The notes under the pieces are model-generated. The model had not been told where the DNA came from and searched no databases. It saw nothing but the letters and a program-made list of their open reading frames with translations. A program made the translations under genes and the position numbers. This document shows positions 1 to 7,772 of a DNA stretch of 13,680 nt, piece after piece (within the stretch, counting starts at the first letter, position 1; each line of letters opens with the position of its first letter). The DNA comes from Bacillota bacterium (GTDB lineage Bacteria > Bacillota > Clostridia > Acetivibrionales > Acetivibrionaceae): contig JAEZUI010000118.1 in the NCBI GenBank assembly GCA_023421115.1, forward strand, positions 1 to 13,680. The letters are read 5' to 3'.

Positions 1-755
1 AACTTTATCTCCTTATTTAAATCAAAAATTTTACCAATGTCATATATAAATTCTTTTAGTAATTTCGGATTACCTGCAGAAACATTATATACTCCTATAG
101 CATCATTATGTTCTCCTAATAGTCTCAATGCTTTTACGCAATCTGTGATATACATAAAATCCCACATATTTTTACATTGAGTCAACTGAGGTACCTTTCC
201 ATTTCGAAAAGATTCTATTATTGTAGATATTAATGTCCCATCATTTTCACCAACGCCATAAATACTATAGATTCGTGGCCAAACAAAGTTAATTCTAAGT
301 TGTTCTGATAATAACTTACCCATATGATAAGCTGCCAACTTTGCAGCACCATACAACATAAAAGGATTGGTTACAGTTCTATCTTCGTTACAAATCCCAT
401 TGACAACACCATATTCTGCTTGACTTCCAGCACCAATAAACTTTATACAGCCGCATTGTTTTGCTGCCTTTATAGCATTACCTGTAAATTGAATATTACT
501 ATATTGTGTGTTAAAATCATATCTATCTAATCCTGAAGATCCATTCCATGCTAAATGATAAAATAAATCATATTGACCATCCAACTCATTTAATCTATTT
601 AAAGGTAGTTCAATAACCTTAACTTCCTTTGGTAACTTGTCACATTTATTAGAATTTGGTCTAACTATAGCAGATACTTCATGTCCGTTTTTTATATAAT
701 TTTGTGACAATGCTGTTCCAATAAAGCCTGTTGCACCCGTTATTATAACCTTCAT
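1..755 (-). CDS. NAD(P)-dependent epimerase/dehydratase (extended SDR), 3' end cut by window edge
   Basis: An open frame of 251 codons runs off the left edge, so the C-terminus is missing. The protein starts MKVIITGATGFIG, the GxxGxxG dinucleotide-binding motif at residues 7-13. It has the SDR catalytic pair in YGAAK (Tyr135, Lys139) and a FYHLAWNG segment at 65-72 in place of the more usual YHLAA. A GGGAG ribosome site lies just upstream of the ATG, and the gene begins 33 bp after the ThDP enzyme gene. Enzymes of this family act as 4,6-dehydratases, epimerases or 4-ketoreductases on nucleotide sugars. Beside RfbF, RfbH and a YerE-like enzyme, the most economical guess is the ketoreductase that finishes a CDP-dideoxy sugar, like YerF or RfbJ. 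That is inference from context. It does not look like a full RfbG 4,6-dehydratase, but the truncation prevents a firm statement. Confidence 0.85.
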   Translation of the reverse strand, partial: MKVIITGATGFIGTALSQNYIKNGHEVSAIVRPNSNKCDKLPKEVKVIELPLNRLNELDGQYDLFYHLAWNGSSGLDRYDFNTQYSNIQFTGNAIKAAKQCGCIKFIGAGSQAEYGVVNGICNEDRTVTNPFMLYGAAKLAAYHMGKLLSEQLRINFVWPRIYSIYGVGENDGTLISTIIESFRNGKVPQLTQCKNMWDFMYITDCVKALRLLGEHNDAIGVYNVSAGNPKLLKEFIYDIGKIFDLNKEIK

Positions 756-788
756 TTCATTCTCCCTTATTGCACTATCTTTAATTAC

Positions 789-2564
789 TTATAGAATGTT
801 CTCTTCTAGTTCTTTTCTGTCAAGTAAAGGTAACATATCCTCAAGTGGTCTTGAAGCCATTTGTCCATCTTTTGTCATGTAATTAGTTTGCTTTGGAAGG
901 ATCTGCTGAGTAATATCTGCCTTTACAGTGCATAGCACTGGTCCATCATACTCCAGAACTTCCCTAACCGTATTATTCAGTTCTTTTGTACTATCGATAT
1001 GATAGGCTTTAATTCCGAAAGCCTCCGCAATCTTTTTCATATTTGGCAAAGTTAATCCTGATTCTTCTGTACAACCAGTTAAATTTCCCTTAAAGTTACC
1101 ATTTTGAGATGCAAATATCATGCTATATCCATTATTATCCACAACAAATATCTTTACAGGAATCTGTAGTCTTTTTAGAACTTCTAATTCTTGTACATTC
1201 ATCGCTATACTTCCATCTCCTGTTACACATACAGTTCTTCGTCCACCAGATGCGATACATGAACCTATAGAGGCTGGCAAATCAAATCCCATTGCGGCTA
1301 ATCCCTTTGTTAAAAAGGCTCTTTGTCCTATCTTAATTCTAAAAACCTTCATAGCTATATCAATCGATGTTCCTGAACTTGTAAACTGGAAGATATCTTC
1401 TTCTGTCATTTGATTCGATATTTCATTAATTAAATCATAAGTACTTACATAACCCTCTCTTGGCTTTTGCTCAGGAATAAATCTAGGATATTTGTCCCTT
1501 ATTTTATTACAGTGTTCCATCCAATCAATTCTTTGGTGAATATCAAGTTCATTTTTTCTTTCTAAAAGAGCTAGTATAAATGCCTTAGCATCACAATTAA
1601 TCGAAAGCTTTGGATGAACACTTTTCTTTTTCATTTCATTTTCATCAATCTCTACCATAACATGGTTTGCCTTTTCCAAAAAACTCTCAAAATTATAGCC
1701 GGTAGAAAGTAAATTTAATCGAGTACCTATAGTCAAGACAAAATCTGCATTTTGTTGTATGAAATTAGCATGCCTATGCCCTACAGCCCCCGGTCTCCCA
1801 TAAAACAATGGATGGTCGTCTTCAATCAAATCAACTCCATTCCATGAGGTCATAACAGGAATTTTAAGTACTTCAAATAATTTTCGTACTTCCTTTGTTC
1901 CACCTGATAAACGAACACCATTACCTATTATAAGCGCAGGTCTTTTTGCTTTATTAAAAAGTTCAATTGTTAAATCAATGTCCTCCTTTTTACATGGAAA
2001 CTTATTTAACGCAGACTTATTGAAACTTCTCAATTTCTCAACTTCAACTTGTTCAGCCTGTATATCAAGAGGTATATCTATCCAAACAGGCCCTGGTTTT
2101 CCGTTCCGTGCTATTTGAATTGATTTTTCTAGTTCATATTTAATATCTTCTGGAGACTGAATTTGTACAGCATATTTTGATATAGGTTTTGCTATTGATA
2201 CAATATCCGTCTCCTGAATTCCAAACTGGCGAATATTTTGATCCTGTACGAGATCGGCTCTTTTTGCTTGTCCTGAAATAAAAATAACTGGGGTTGAGTC
2301 ATAATAAGCTCCTGCTAAACCTGTTATAGCATTCGTTCCTCCTGGGCCTGAAGTTACAAGACACACTCCGTACCCCTCAGTAATTCTTGCATAAGCTTCT
2401 GCTGCGATAGAGGCTCCTTGCTCATGTAGCATACAAACCCCTTGAATTCTTTCATTGCTACCTAAAGAATTATTCAAATGCATAGCTCCGCCGCCACTAA
2501 CGTAAAATATATGTTTAACTCCTAACTCCGCTATAAATTCCATTACATAGTCTGATATTTTCAT
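789..2564 (-). CDS. Thiamine-diphosphate enzyme, acetolactate synthase-like (YerE-like candidate)
   Basis: The 591-aa protein has the full three-domain ThDP-enzyme layout. The N-terminal Pyr domain carries the catalytic Glu48 in LHEQGA and the SGPGGTNAI loop at 72-80. The central domain is at about 195-335. The C-terminal PP domain has the ThDP/Mg motif GDGS (449-452) to DNN (476-478). The start at 2564 is preferred because GGAGGG lies right before it and MKISDYV matches usual family starts. An upstream in-frame ATG at 2612 lacks a ribosome site and would overlap the aldolase gene. Family members decarboxylate a 2-keto acid and pass the acyl carbanion to an acceptor. The partners of biosynthetic acetolactate synthase (small subunit, ilvC, ilvD) are absent, and RfbF/RfbH are present. 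I therefore infer a YerE-type role: adding a two-carbon branch to a CDP-4-keto-3,6-dideoxy sugar. Fold certain; substrate not. Confidence 0.9.
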   Translation of the reverse strand: MKISDYVMEFIAELGVKHIFYVSGGGAMHLNNSLGSNERIQGVCMLHEQGASIAAEAYARITEGYGVCLVTSGPGGTNAITGLAGAYYDSTPVIFISGQAKRADLVQDQNIRQFGIQETDIVSIAKPISKYAVQIQSPEDIKYELEKSIQIARNGKPGPVWIDIPLDIQAEQVEVEKLRSFNKSALNKFPCKKEDIDLTIELFNKAKRPALIIGNGVRLSGGTKEVRKLFEVLKIPVMTSWNGVDLIEDDHPLFYGRPGAVGHRHANFIQQNADFVLTIGTRLNLLSTGYNFESFLEKANHVMVEIDENEMKKKSVHPKLSINCDAKAFILALLERKNELDIHQRIDWMEHCNKIRDKYPRFIPEQKPREGYVSTYDLINEISNQMTEEDIFQFTSSGTSIDIAMKVFRIKIGQRAFLTKGLAAMGFDLPASIGSCIASGGRRTVCVTGDGSIAMNVQELEVLKRLQIPVKIFVVDNNGYSMIFASQNGNFKGNLTGCTEESGLTLPNMKKIAEAFGIKAYHIDSTKELNNTVREVLEYDGPVLCTVKADITQQILPKQTNYMTKDGQMASRPLEDMLPLLDRKELEENIL

Positions 2565-2567
2565 TTT

Positions 2568-2573
2568 CCCTCC
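2568..2573 (-). promoter_or_regulatory. Ribosome binding site deciding the ThDP enzyme start
   Basis: GGAGGG on the minus strand sits 3 bases before the ATG at 2564. It supports this start over the in-frame ATG at 2612, which has only AT-rich sequence before it. The spacing is a little short but the match to the anti-Shine-Dalgarno sequence is strong. Confidence 0.7.
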
Positions 2574-2589
2574 AAAACCATAATTGAAT

Positions 2590-3411
2590 CTACTCTGCAA
2601 CAGAAAATTCATTATATTTTATTAGATTTTCTATCAATTCATTTTTTATTATAGTTGCTTCGTAACCACCATTTACATTAAGTTTTCTCAATAAATATTC
2701 CATAGTCAAATTACCATCTCGCCATTTTCCACCAAGTCCAAGATGTGTTACATCCATATAATCCGCACCAGCTTCAATGGCTAAATCAGCAAGTATTTCT
2801 GCTGTACCATTTTTATCATGAAGATGGACTCCGACTTCAATACCTATTTTATGACACTCTATTATCGTTTTGGTAACATATTCTTCTGTCATAACACTTT
2901 CTGTATCAGCAAATTCAATCGCCTTAACACCTCTCGATTTTGCAAACTCTGCAAATTGTATATTACGTTCCATATCATTATATCCCGCACTCGTAAAATT
3001 GATAAAGGTCTCATAGCCTAGAGATAAACATTCTTCCACATATCTATCTAAATTATCTAAGTCTGTTTCGTGAGATCTGGTAAGTATTCTAATTGTATCA
3101 ATAATACTTTTCTTTTTTGGTAATAATTCTGCTAAAGGTCTTTGTATATCACGCATTGCAGCAATTTTCGTAATATTTTTTATTGACTTAAATACTTCTG
3201 CTATTTCCTCATTTTTACCACTACAATAACGATAAATTCCCTTATCAGCATCAGCTTTTTCATTATGAAAAAAGCCCAATTCAATATAATCGATTCCTTT
3301 TCCTTGCGCAAACTTATATAGATTTCTTACAAATAAATCATCAAAATGCCAACCTGTTTGATAACCTACTTCTCTAATTGTACAATCAAATATCTTAACA
3401 CCATTTATCAT
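2590..3411 (-). CDS. DRE-TIM metallolyase-type aldolase (HMGL-like)
   Basis: The 273-aa protein is a TIM-barrel aldolase or lyase of the HMG-CoA lyase / 4-hydroxy-2-oxovalerate aldolase superfamily. The signature reads FDCTIREVGYQTGW (8-21): Asp9 would bind the metal and Arg13 is the catalytic arginine. The second metal site is the HLHD motif (His196, His198, Asp199). A glycine-rich loop with Asn234 (GLGGKWRDGN) closes the C-terminal end. It is shorter than many HMG-CoA lyases and has no extra C-terminal domain, so it is not a LeuA-type synthase. A strong GGAGG site precedes the ATG. The ThDP enzyme follows after 25 bp, which suggests coordinated expression and linked chemistry. I infer that it makes or consumes the 2-keto acid, or an aldehyde, used by that enzyme in sugar branching. 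The true substrate cannot be read from sequence. Confidence 0.88.
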   Translation of the reverse strand: MINGVKIFDCTIREVGYQTGWHFDDLFVRNLYKFAQGKGIDYIELGFFHNEKADADKGIYRYCSGKNEEIAEVFKSIKNITKIAAMRDIQRPLAELLPKKKSIIDTIRILTRSHETDLDNLDRYVEECLSLGYETFINFTSAGYNDMERNIQFAEFAKSRGVKAIEFADTESVMTEEYVTKTIIECHKIGIEVGVHLHDKNGTAEILADLAIEAGADYMDVTHLGLGGKWRDGNLTMEYLLRKLNVNGGYEATIIKNELIENLIKYNEFSVAE

Positions 3412-3503
3412 TGTTCTCCTCCTGAGTGAATACAGTAAATTACGCTCTTTTTTCTATTAGATCTACTTTAATAAAACTCTCATCTCTTTTTAAATGATTT
3501 TGG

Positions 3504-4592
3504 TTAGATATAGCAATAAAGAACAGTTTCCCATAAATTAAAGTTATGGTGTCTAACTTCCATCTTATATTCTGGTACTAGTGTTTTAATAAATAACGGA
3601 ATTTCAAAAAAATCATTAAACTTGTGATATATGCAAATAGCAAGATTAGGTTTATCTTTTTGAATAATATTTCTCGCCCCATGTAACATTTTTAATTCAT
3701 ATCCTTCAATATCTGCTTTAATAAAAGAAATGTGTTCTCTAAAATCCTTAAAATATTCATCTAGCGAGATTATTTCAATTTTTTCATCTAAAGTTGTATC
3801 ATTCTTATTATTAATAAAACTTTCACCTAAACTTCCACATACATCAAGATACTTTTCTCCCTTACTATCTGATAAACCTGCCTTTATGCACGTAATTTTA
3901 TCTTCTTCAAGAGCCCATTCACTTATTAATCTATCTCTCCTTTTTATCATTGCATTAAATTGTTTACTACATGGTTCAAAAGAGAATATTTTACCAAAAT
4001 TACCCATTCTAATATTTATAAACTGTTCAATTGAATCCCCTACATATGCACCACAGTCAATAAAGACATCATTAGCTTTTGGCATCGCAAATTGTGGTAT
4101 CGCATAATATTGCTTATCACTATAAATTTCTGGTATTATATTAAAATTCCCTGTAACCATTGTCTCAATTAATTTATAATAAACATTTTGAGACTCACTA
4201 TTTAAGAAAATTTTATATACTTCTTCCAACTTATTTATTTCTCTAAGAAATAAATAGGCGTCACTAGTTAAAAAGGTAACATTAAGACTTTTAAGTTGTT
4301 GAGCAATAGGCATTACATAATTTCTAGTTCCTATAATAAAAATTGCATCGCTATATTTAGGAATGTCTGTTATAGAGATACAAATAGACTCAGTTTGGCC
4401 AACTTTCTTCCCCCATTTTTCTGGGTTATTATCACAAAAAGAAATATTTTCAATGTTATATTGGCGCAACATAGAATAAGTACGAATTCCATCTCCGCCA
4501 GTTCCAAAAATAACTACTTTTTTATTTTCTAATCCATTCTTCCATATTTCTAAAGGTATATTTTCTTTAATGAGCGTTCTCAAATCATTCAT
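3504..4592 (-). CDS. FkbM-family methyltransferase with N-terminal Rossmann-like module
   Basis: The 362-aa protein has two parts. Residues about 23-115 form a Rossmann-like module beginning KKVVIFGTGGDG, with a DNNPEKWGKK turn at 54-63. Residues about 170-362 are an FkbM-type SAM-dependent methyltransferase: motif I VFIDCGAYVGDS (176-187), the acidic SAM-ribose strand FSFEPCS (203-209) and the family motif DIEGYELKMLHGA (294-306). FkbM enzymes usually O-methylate sugars or polyketides. Here the likely substrate is a hydroxyl of the flagellar glycan or its nucleotide-sugar precursor (inference). An AAGGAG site lies 7 bases before the ATG. The next gene, the aldolase, begins after a 92-bp gap in which I see neither a promoter nor a terminator. 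The N-terminal module resembles the C-terminal module of the neighbouring methyltransferase. Confidence 0.9.
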   Translation of the reverse strand: MNDLRTLIKENIPLEIWKNGLENKKVVIFGTGGDGIRTYSMLRQYNIENISFCDNNPEKWGKKVGQTESICISITDIPKYSDAIFIIGTRNYVMPIAQQLKSLNVTFLTSDAYLFLREINKLEEVYKIFLNSESQNVYYKLIETMVTGNFNIIPEIYSDKQYYAIPQFAMPKANDVFIDCGAYVGDSIEQFINIRMGNFGKIFSFEPCSKQFNAMIKRRDRLISEWALEEDKITCIKAGLSDSKGEKYLDVCGSLGESFINNKNDTTLDEKIEIISLDEYFKDFREHISFIKADIEGYELKMLHGARNIIQKDKPNLAICIYHKFNDFFEIPLFIKTLVPEYKMEVRHHNFNLWETVLYCYI

Positions 4593-4654
4593 GTTTATAC
4601 TCCTTTTTATTTATTTAGATATTTTAATAGCTACTATTGCATTATAAGCATTAC

Positions 4655-5842
4655 TTATTCCAAAATAATAACCTCATTATTTAATTTCATATCAATAATT
4701 TGTTTTTCTATATCATGTGAATAAAGCATCGCACATACAACAATAGTACCCTCAAAAATCCTTAATTTCTCTGGACTTTCTATATTTTTACCTTGAAATT
4801 CTTTTCCTATCTTCAAGGGATTATTGTCAACAAAATAATCAATATTACAATACTTCAAATCTGTTATTGCCAATAAGTTCATTACAAAAGCACCAGTACC
4901 CCAAATAACTATTTTTTTATTATTATTAAGTAACTTTTTTATTTTACCTATTGTTTTAATTGTTTTCTGATTAACTCTTCCATAATAATCCAATATAGAT
5001 TTTTTTGTATTTATGTCTCTATTAATCTTTATACTATTTTTATATACATCGTATTGATAAATAGCTAATAAACCATATGTTTTAGATTGACCAAGTTTTG
5101 CAGCTATGGCTTGTTTAGAATGTATTTCAACAAATCCATTTAACTCCATTAAATTTTTAAGAGAAGTTTGAGAAAAATAATTAATATGTTCTTGATTAAA
5201 ATTATTTACAATTTGTGTTGTATCATCTTTTAAATCATCAAAAATAGGTAGCCAAAGATATAAAAAACCATTCTGATCTAAATATCTCTTTATTTGCTCT
5301 ATTGCTAAATAAGGACTATATAAATGTTCAAAAATATTAAACATAAAAACAACTTTATATTTATTCTCAATTGATTTTTCTGGACAATCATAAACACTTC
5401 CCACATTAGCAATAATCCCTGACTGATTTAAATGTCTTACACTTTCTTCAGAAGGATCAATTCCGCATATATTTTTATATCCATTATTAAACAAGTAAAC
5501 ATCTAGTTCACCTTTACCAAAACCAATATCTAGTAAATAAGCATCTTTTTCTATTGTATTTTCCAATTGTTCTTTTACTAATTGAAACAAATATTGATAC
5601 TCTTCTTTTTCTCTAGGAATTTCTCCATAATAGTTGCTGTTCTTATAATAATTCTCATAATCTTCATGTGTAGCTTCAGTATCAGCAAAACAAAATCCAC
5701 AATACTCACAGCAAACTACATCATATTCACTAGGTAACCCCAGGGTTTTTTCAATGTTAATTCTAACATCAAATAATTTCTCAGAAATTTTACATTCACA
5801 GATTGGACAATTCCTTTTTGATATTTTCATACTAACCCACAC
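4655..5842 (-). CDS. SAM-dependent methyltransferase, zinc-finger sugar C-methyltransferase type
   Basis: The 395-aa protein follows the NovU/TylCIII-like layout. An N-terminal zinc site is formed by CPIC (12-15) and CCEYCGF (44-50). A class I methyltransferase core has motif I LLDIGFGKGELD (103-114) and FEHLYSP (171-177). The EHINYFS motif (218-224) precedes a C-terminal Rossmann-like domain starting KKIVIWGTGAF (309-319). Such enzymes put a methyl group on a carbon next to the keto group of a nucleotide sugar. The RfbF/RfbH pathway would supply such keto sugars, but the exact acceptor is unknown. The start is uncertain. The longest frame begins with GTG at 5842, only 3 bases after AAGG, while an in-frame ATG at 5830 sits 15 bases from the same AAGG. 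Neither spacing is ideal. It lies 48 bp after the GT2 gene. Confidence 0.88.
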   Translation of the reverse strand: MWVSMKISKRNCPICECKISEKLFDVRINIEKTLGLPSEYDVVCCEYCGFCFADTEATHEDYENYYKNSNYYGEIPREKEEYQYLFQLVKEQLENTIEKDAYLLDIGFGKGELDVYLFNNGYKNICGIDPSEESVRHLNQSGIIANVGSVYDCPEKSIENKYKVVFMFNIFEHLYSPYLAIEQIKRYLDQNGFLYLWLPIFDDLKDDTTQIVNNFNQEHINYFSQTSLKNLMELNGFVEIHSKQAIAAKLGQSKTYGLLAIYQYDVYKNSIKINRDINTKKSILDYYGRVNQKTIKTIGKIKKLLNNNKKIVIWGTGAFVMNLLAITDLKYCNIDYFVDNNPLKIGKEFQGKNIESPEKLRIFEGTIVVCAMLYSHDIEKQIIDMKLNNEVIILE

Positions 5843-5890
5843 TTTCCTTAGTACAACTCTTATTTTACTTATTTAGTAAATATATACAAG

Positions 5891-7708
5891 TTAGAAACTT
5901 TTAATTTTCATATACTCAATATAGTATTCTTCTATTCTTTTAATCATATATTGACGTTCCTCAAAATTCAGCTTAATATTCAATTCCTTTATTCTATCAA
6001 TACTAAACACCTTAATACAATCACAAGTTGCTTTCCATGGTGTTGCAACCCTTTCTCTTACAAGATTTAGTAAAAAAAACTGTTTTTCTACTATCTTTAA
6101 GTATAATGATATAACGGTATCTTTATTTATTCGATCAGAAAAGTTATTGATTAATTCTATCAATCCCATAAACTGAAGCAATCGATGAGGATAAGTCATA
6201 TGAAGTGCAATACTGTCCTTTGAACTATCTTTAGAAACTAAGCGATCTGAATATTCTTCCTCTGCTTCTTGACTTATAATAAATAGTGTACTGTCAATCA
6301 TTATATCTTTTTCCATTGCATAATACATTGCCCATGCATTATGTGCATATGTTTGTATATAAAAATTACTATAATATACTTGTTGATCACTCCACTCATA
6401 AAATTTATATTTGTCATAGATTAGTTTGTTATAGATCAATCCAGAGATATAATTAAGAGATGCTGTAACAGCATAAAAAGCTTCATCCCCAGCTTTGAAT
6501 ATATGATCAATTGAATTACTATAATACGCACTTCCGGATGCTACAATCATACCTATATTATCCCGTTTACATAACTCTATATAATGATGCAACATATTAT
6601 AATTTATTAAATCTTCATCACTTAATAGACAGACAAACTTACCCTTTGCTAATTTAAACACTGTATCAAAATTTCTATTCTCACCAGGATTATTATTATG
6701 TCTGTAATATTTCAGTCTTGAATCCTGTATTTGTGCAATCTTATCATACCCATCTGTATTTCTAATGCTACAATTGTCACTAACTACAACTTCTATTTCA
6801 CAATCAAAAAATGTCTGTAATATGTAGTTTACTGTTTGTAATGCACGGTGTCCCCTATTAAAACTCGGAATTCCTATTGTCAGTAATATGTTGCTCTCGT
6901 TTCTTCCTTCGGAAGTTAAACGATATTCATGTTCTTCTTTTACTATTTGCTCTAACCGTTCCCTATTTATCTCATCATCAGCATATAACATCCTAGGTAA
7001 ATAAACATCTGTATTACTATGAAAGTATGATTGACAAGTTTCTATATCGTAAAAAACAAAAATGTTATTATATACTAATTCATAAAACTTCGGTAACTTA
7101 AAAAAACAATTAAATCTTAGCAAATCATCAGGAATAAAATATATTACTTTATCTTTATATGCAAAGAATTTACTGCCTTTATCGAATATATTCCAACTAT
7201 CTTTAATAAGAATATCTGAACACTCAATAGAAGTTGTGAGTTGTTCTAAATCACAAAAATACTCCTCACTTATATCTACCAAGTTTTTCATTATTCTTTC
7301 AGCTCTATCCCAAATTATATATTTATCTTCATTAATTGGGATAAAATCAATAACCAATTTTTCATAATTGTTGATTAAAATATTTTTCTTTATTTTTATT
7401 AATTTATTTATATTTTCTTGATATGTTTTATAAAATTCTTCCTTATTAGGCAATATAAATGCATTCTCAAAATACTCCTCTATATCATCTTTTCTATATC
7501 CCTTATTATACAAAGATTTTAATATCTGAACTCCATCTTCATGCATACCGAAATCTAATAATATATAAGCGTATTCATATAAAACATCATCTAATTCACA
7601 AGAATTAATTTGCTGAAGTTCTATAATTTTTTCTTCAAATCTTAATAATACAACTTCATATTTTTCCTCTTGAACAAGTTGTCCTATTTCCTTTAAAAAT
7701 TGTTCCAC
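5891..7708 (-). CDS. Multidomain family 2 glycosyltransferase
   Basis: The 605-aa protein has a GT-A, family 2 core in its middle. The first strand and Asn-Arg turn is NILLTIGIPSFNRG (273-286), then VVVSDNCS (307-314) and GENRNFDTVFKLAKGKFVC (342-360). The metal-binding DXD-like motif is SDED (363-366). About 270 residues precede the core. The first 100 are helical and resemble TPR-type repeats; residues 125-260 are unrecognised. About 200 residues follow the core. It should transfer a sugar from a nucleotide donor, probably onto the growing flagellar glycan; donor and acceptor are unknown. The start is a GTG 17 bases from the nearest Shine-Dalgarno site because of an 8-bp tandem duplication. 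No in-frame start codon lies upstream before a TAA, and the first in-frame Met is near residue 55. The gene has no frameshift inside the coding part. Confidence 0.87.
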   Translation of the reverse strand: MEQFLKEIGQLVQEEKYEVVLLRFEEKIIELQQINSCELDDVLYEYAYILLDFGMHEDGVQILKSLYNKGYRKDDIEEYFENAFILPNKEEFYKTYQENINKLIKIKKNILINNYEKLVIDFIPINEDKYIIWDRAERIMKNLVDISEEYFCDLEQLTTSIECSDILIKDSWNIFDKGSKFFAYKDKVIYFIPDDLLRFNCFFKLPKFYELVYNNIFVFYDIETCQSYFHSNTDVYLPRMLYADDEINRERLEQIVKEEHEYRLTSEGRNESNILLTIGIPSFNRGHRALQTVNYILQTFFDCEIEVVVSDNCSIRNTDGYDKIAQIQDSRLKYYRHNNNPGENRNFDTVFKLAKGKFVCLLSDEDLINYNMLHHYIELCKRDNIGMIVASGSAYYSNSIDHIFKAGDEAFYAVTASLNYISGLIYNKLIYDKYKFYEWSDQQVYYSNFYIQTYAHNAWAMYYAMEKDIMIDSTLFIISQEAEEEYSDRLVSKDSSKDSIALHMTYPHRLLQFMGLIELINNFSDRINKDTVISLYLKIVEKQFFLLNLVRERVATPWKATCDCIKVFSIDRIKELNIKLNFEERQYMIKRIEEYYIEYMKIKSF

Positions 7709-7717
7709 AGTTCCACA
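7702..7717 (-). repeat. 8-bp tandem duplication at the GT2 gene start
   Basis: TGTGGAAC occurs twice in a row on the minus strand and contains a GTG in each copy. The first GTG (7716) is 9 bases from the GGAAGG ribosome site at 7726-7731, but its frame ends after 7 codons. The second GTG (7708) opens the glycosyltransferase frame but is 17 bases from that site. Removing one copy would place the correct GTG at ideal spacing. Confidence 0.8.
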
Positions 7718-7772
7718 ATTTTAATCCTTCCTAAAACATTTATAATGTATTCTCTCTATTTCAAAATAAGTG

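Noticed and set aside
1120..1413. Plus-strand open frames, such as 1120-1413, 3730-4107, 7965-8261, 9533-9811 and 11606-11983, and the minus-strand frame 9036-9230
   Set aside because: All lie opposite or inside well-supported genes in another frame, show no recognisable domain and have no good ribosome site.
789..2564. Calling the ThDP enzyme a biosynthetic acetolactate synthase (ilvB) of valine/isoleucine synthesis
   Set aside because: No small subunit (ilvN/H), ilvC or ilvD gene is near, and all neighbours are nucleotide-sugar or glycan genes. The fold is shared, but the context points elsewhere.
2590..3411. Calling the aldolase HMG-CoA lyase, isopropylmalate synthase or homocitrate synthase
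   Set aside because: It has the shared DRE-TIM metal site but lacks the LeuA regulatory domain, and at 273 aa it is short. Nothing nearby belongs to leucine or ketone metabolism.
3412..3503. The 92-bp gap between the FkbM and aldolase genes as a terminator or promoter site
   Set aside because: No GC-rich hairpin, no T-run after a stem, and no credible -35/-10 pair was found. Only a short TAGATCTA palindrome is present, which is likely chance.
4901..4935. Short AAT triplet repeat followed by A7 in the zinc-finger methyltransferase gene as a slippage site
   Set aside because: Only three AAT units, coding for Asn-Asn-Asn in a linker before the Rossmann-like domain. Too short to argue for variation.
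5871..5890. TTTACT/AGTAAA hairpin after the GT2 gene as a terminator
   Set aside because: The stem is 6 AT-rich pairs with no T-run; too weak for termination, and the operon continues in the same orientation.
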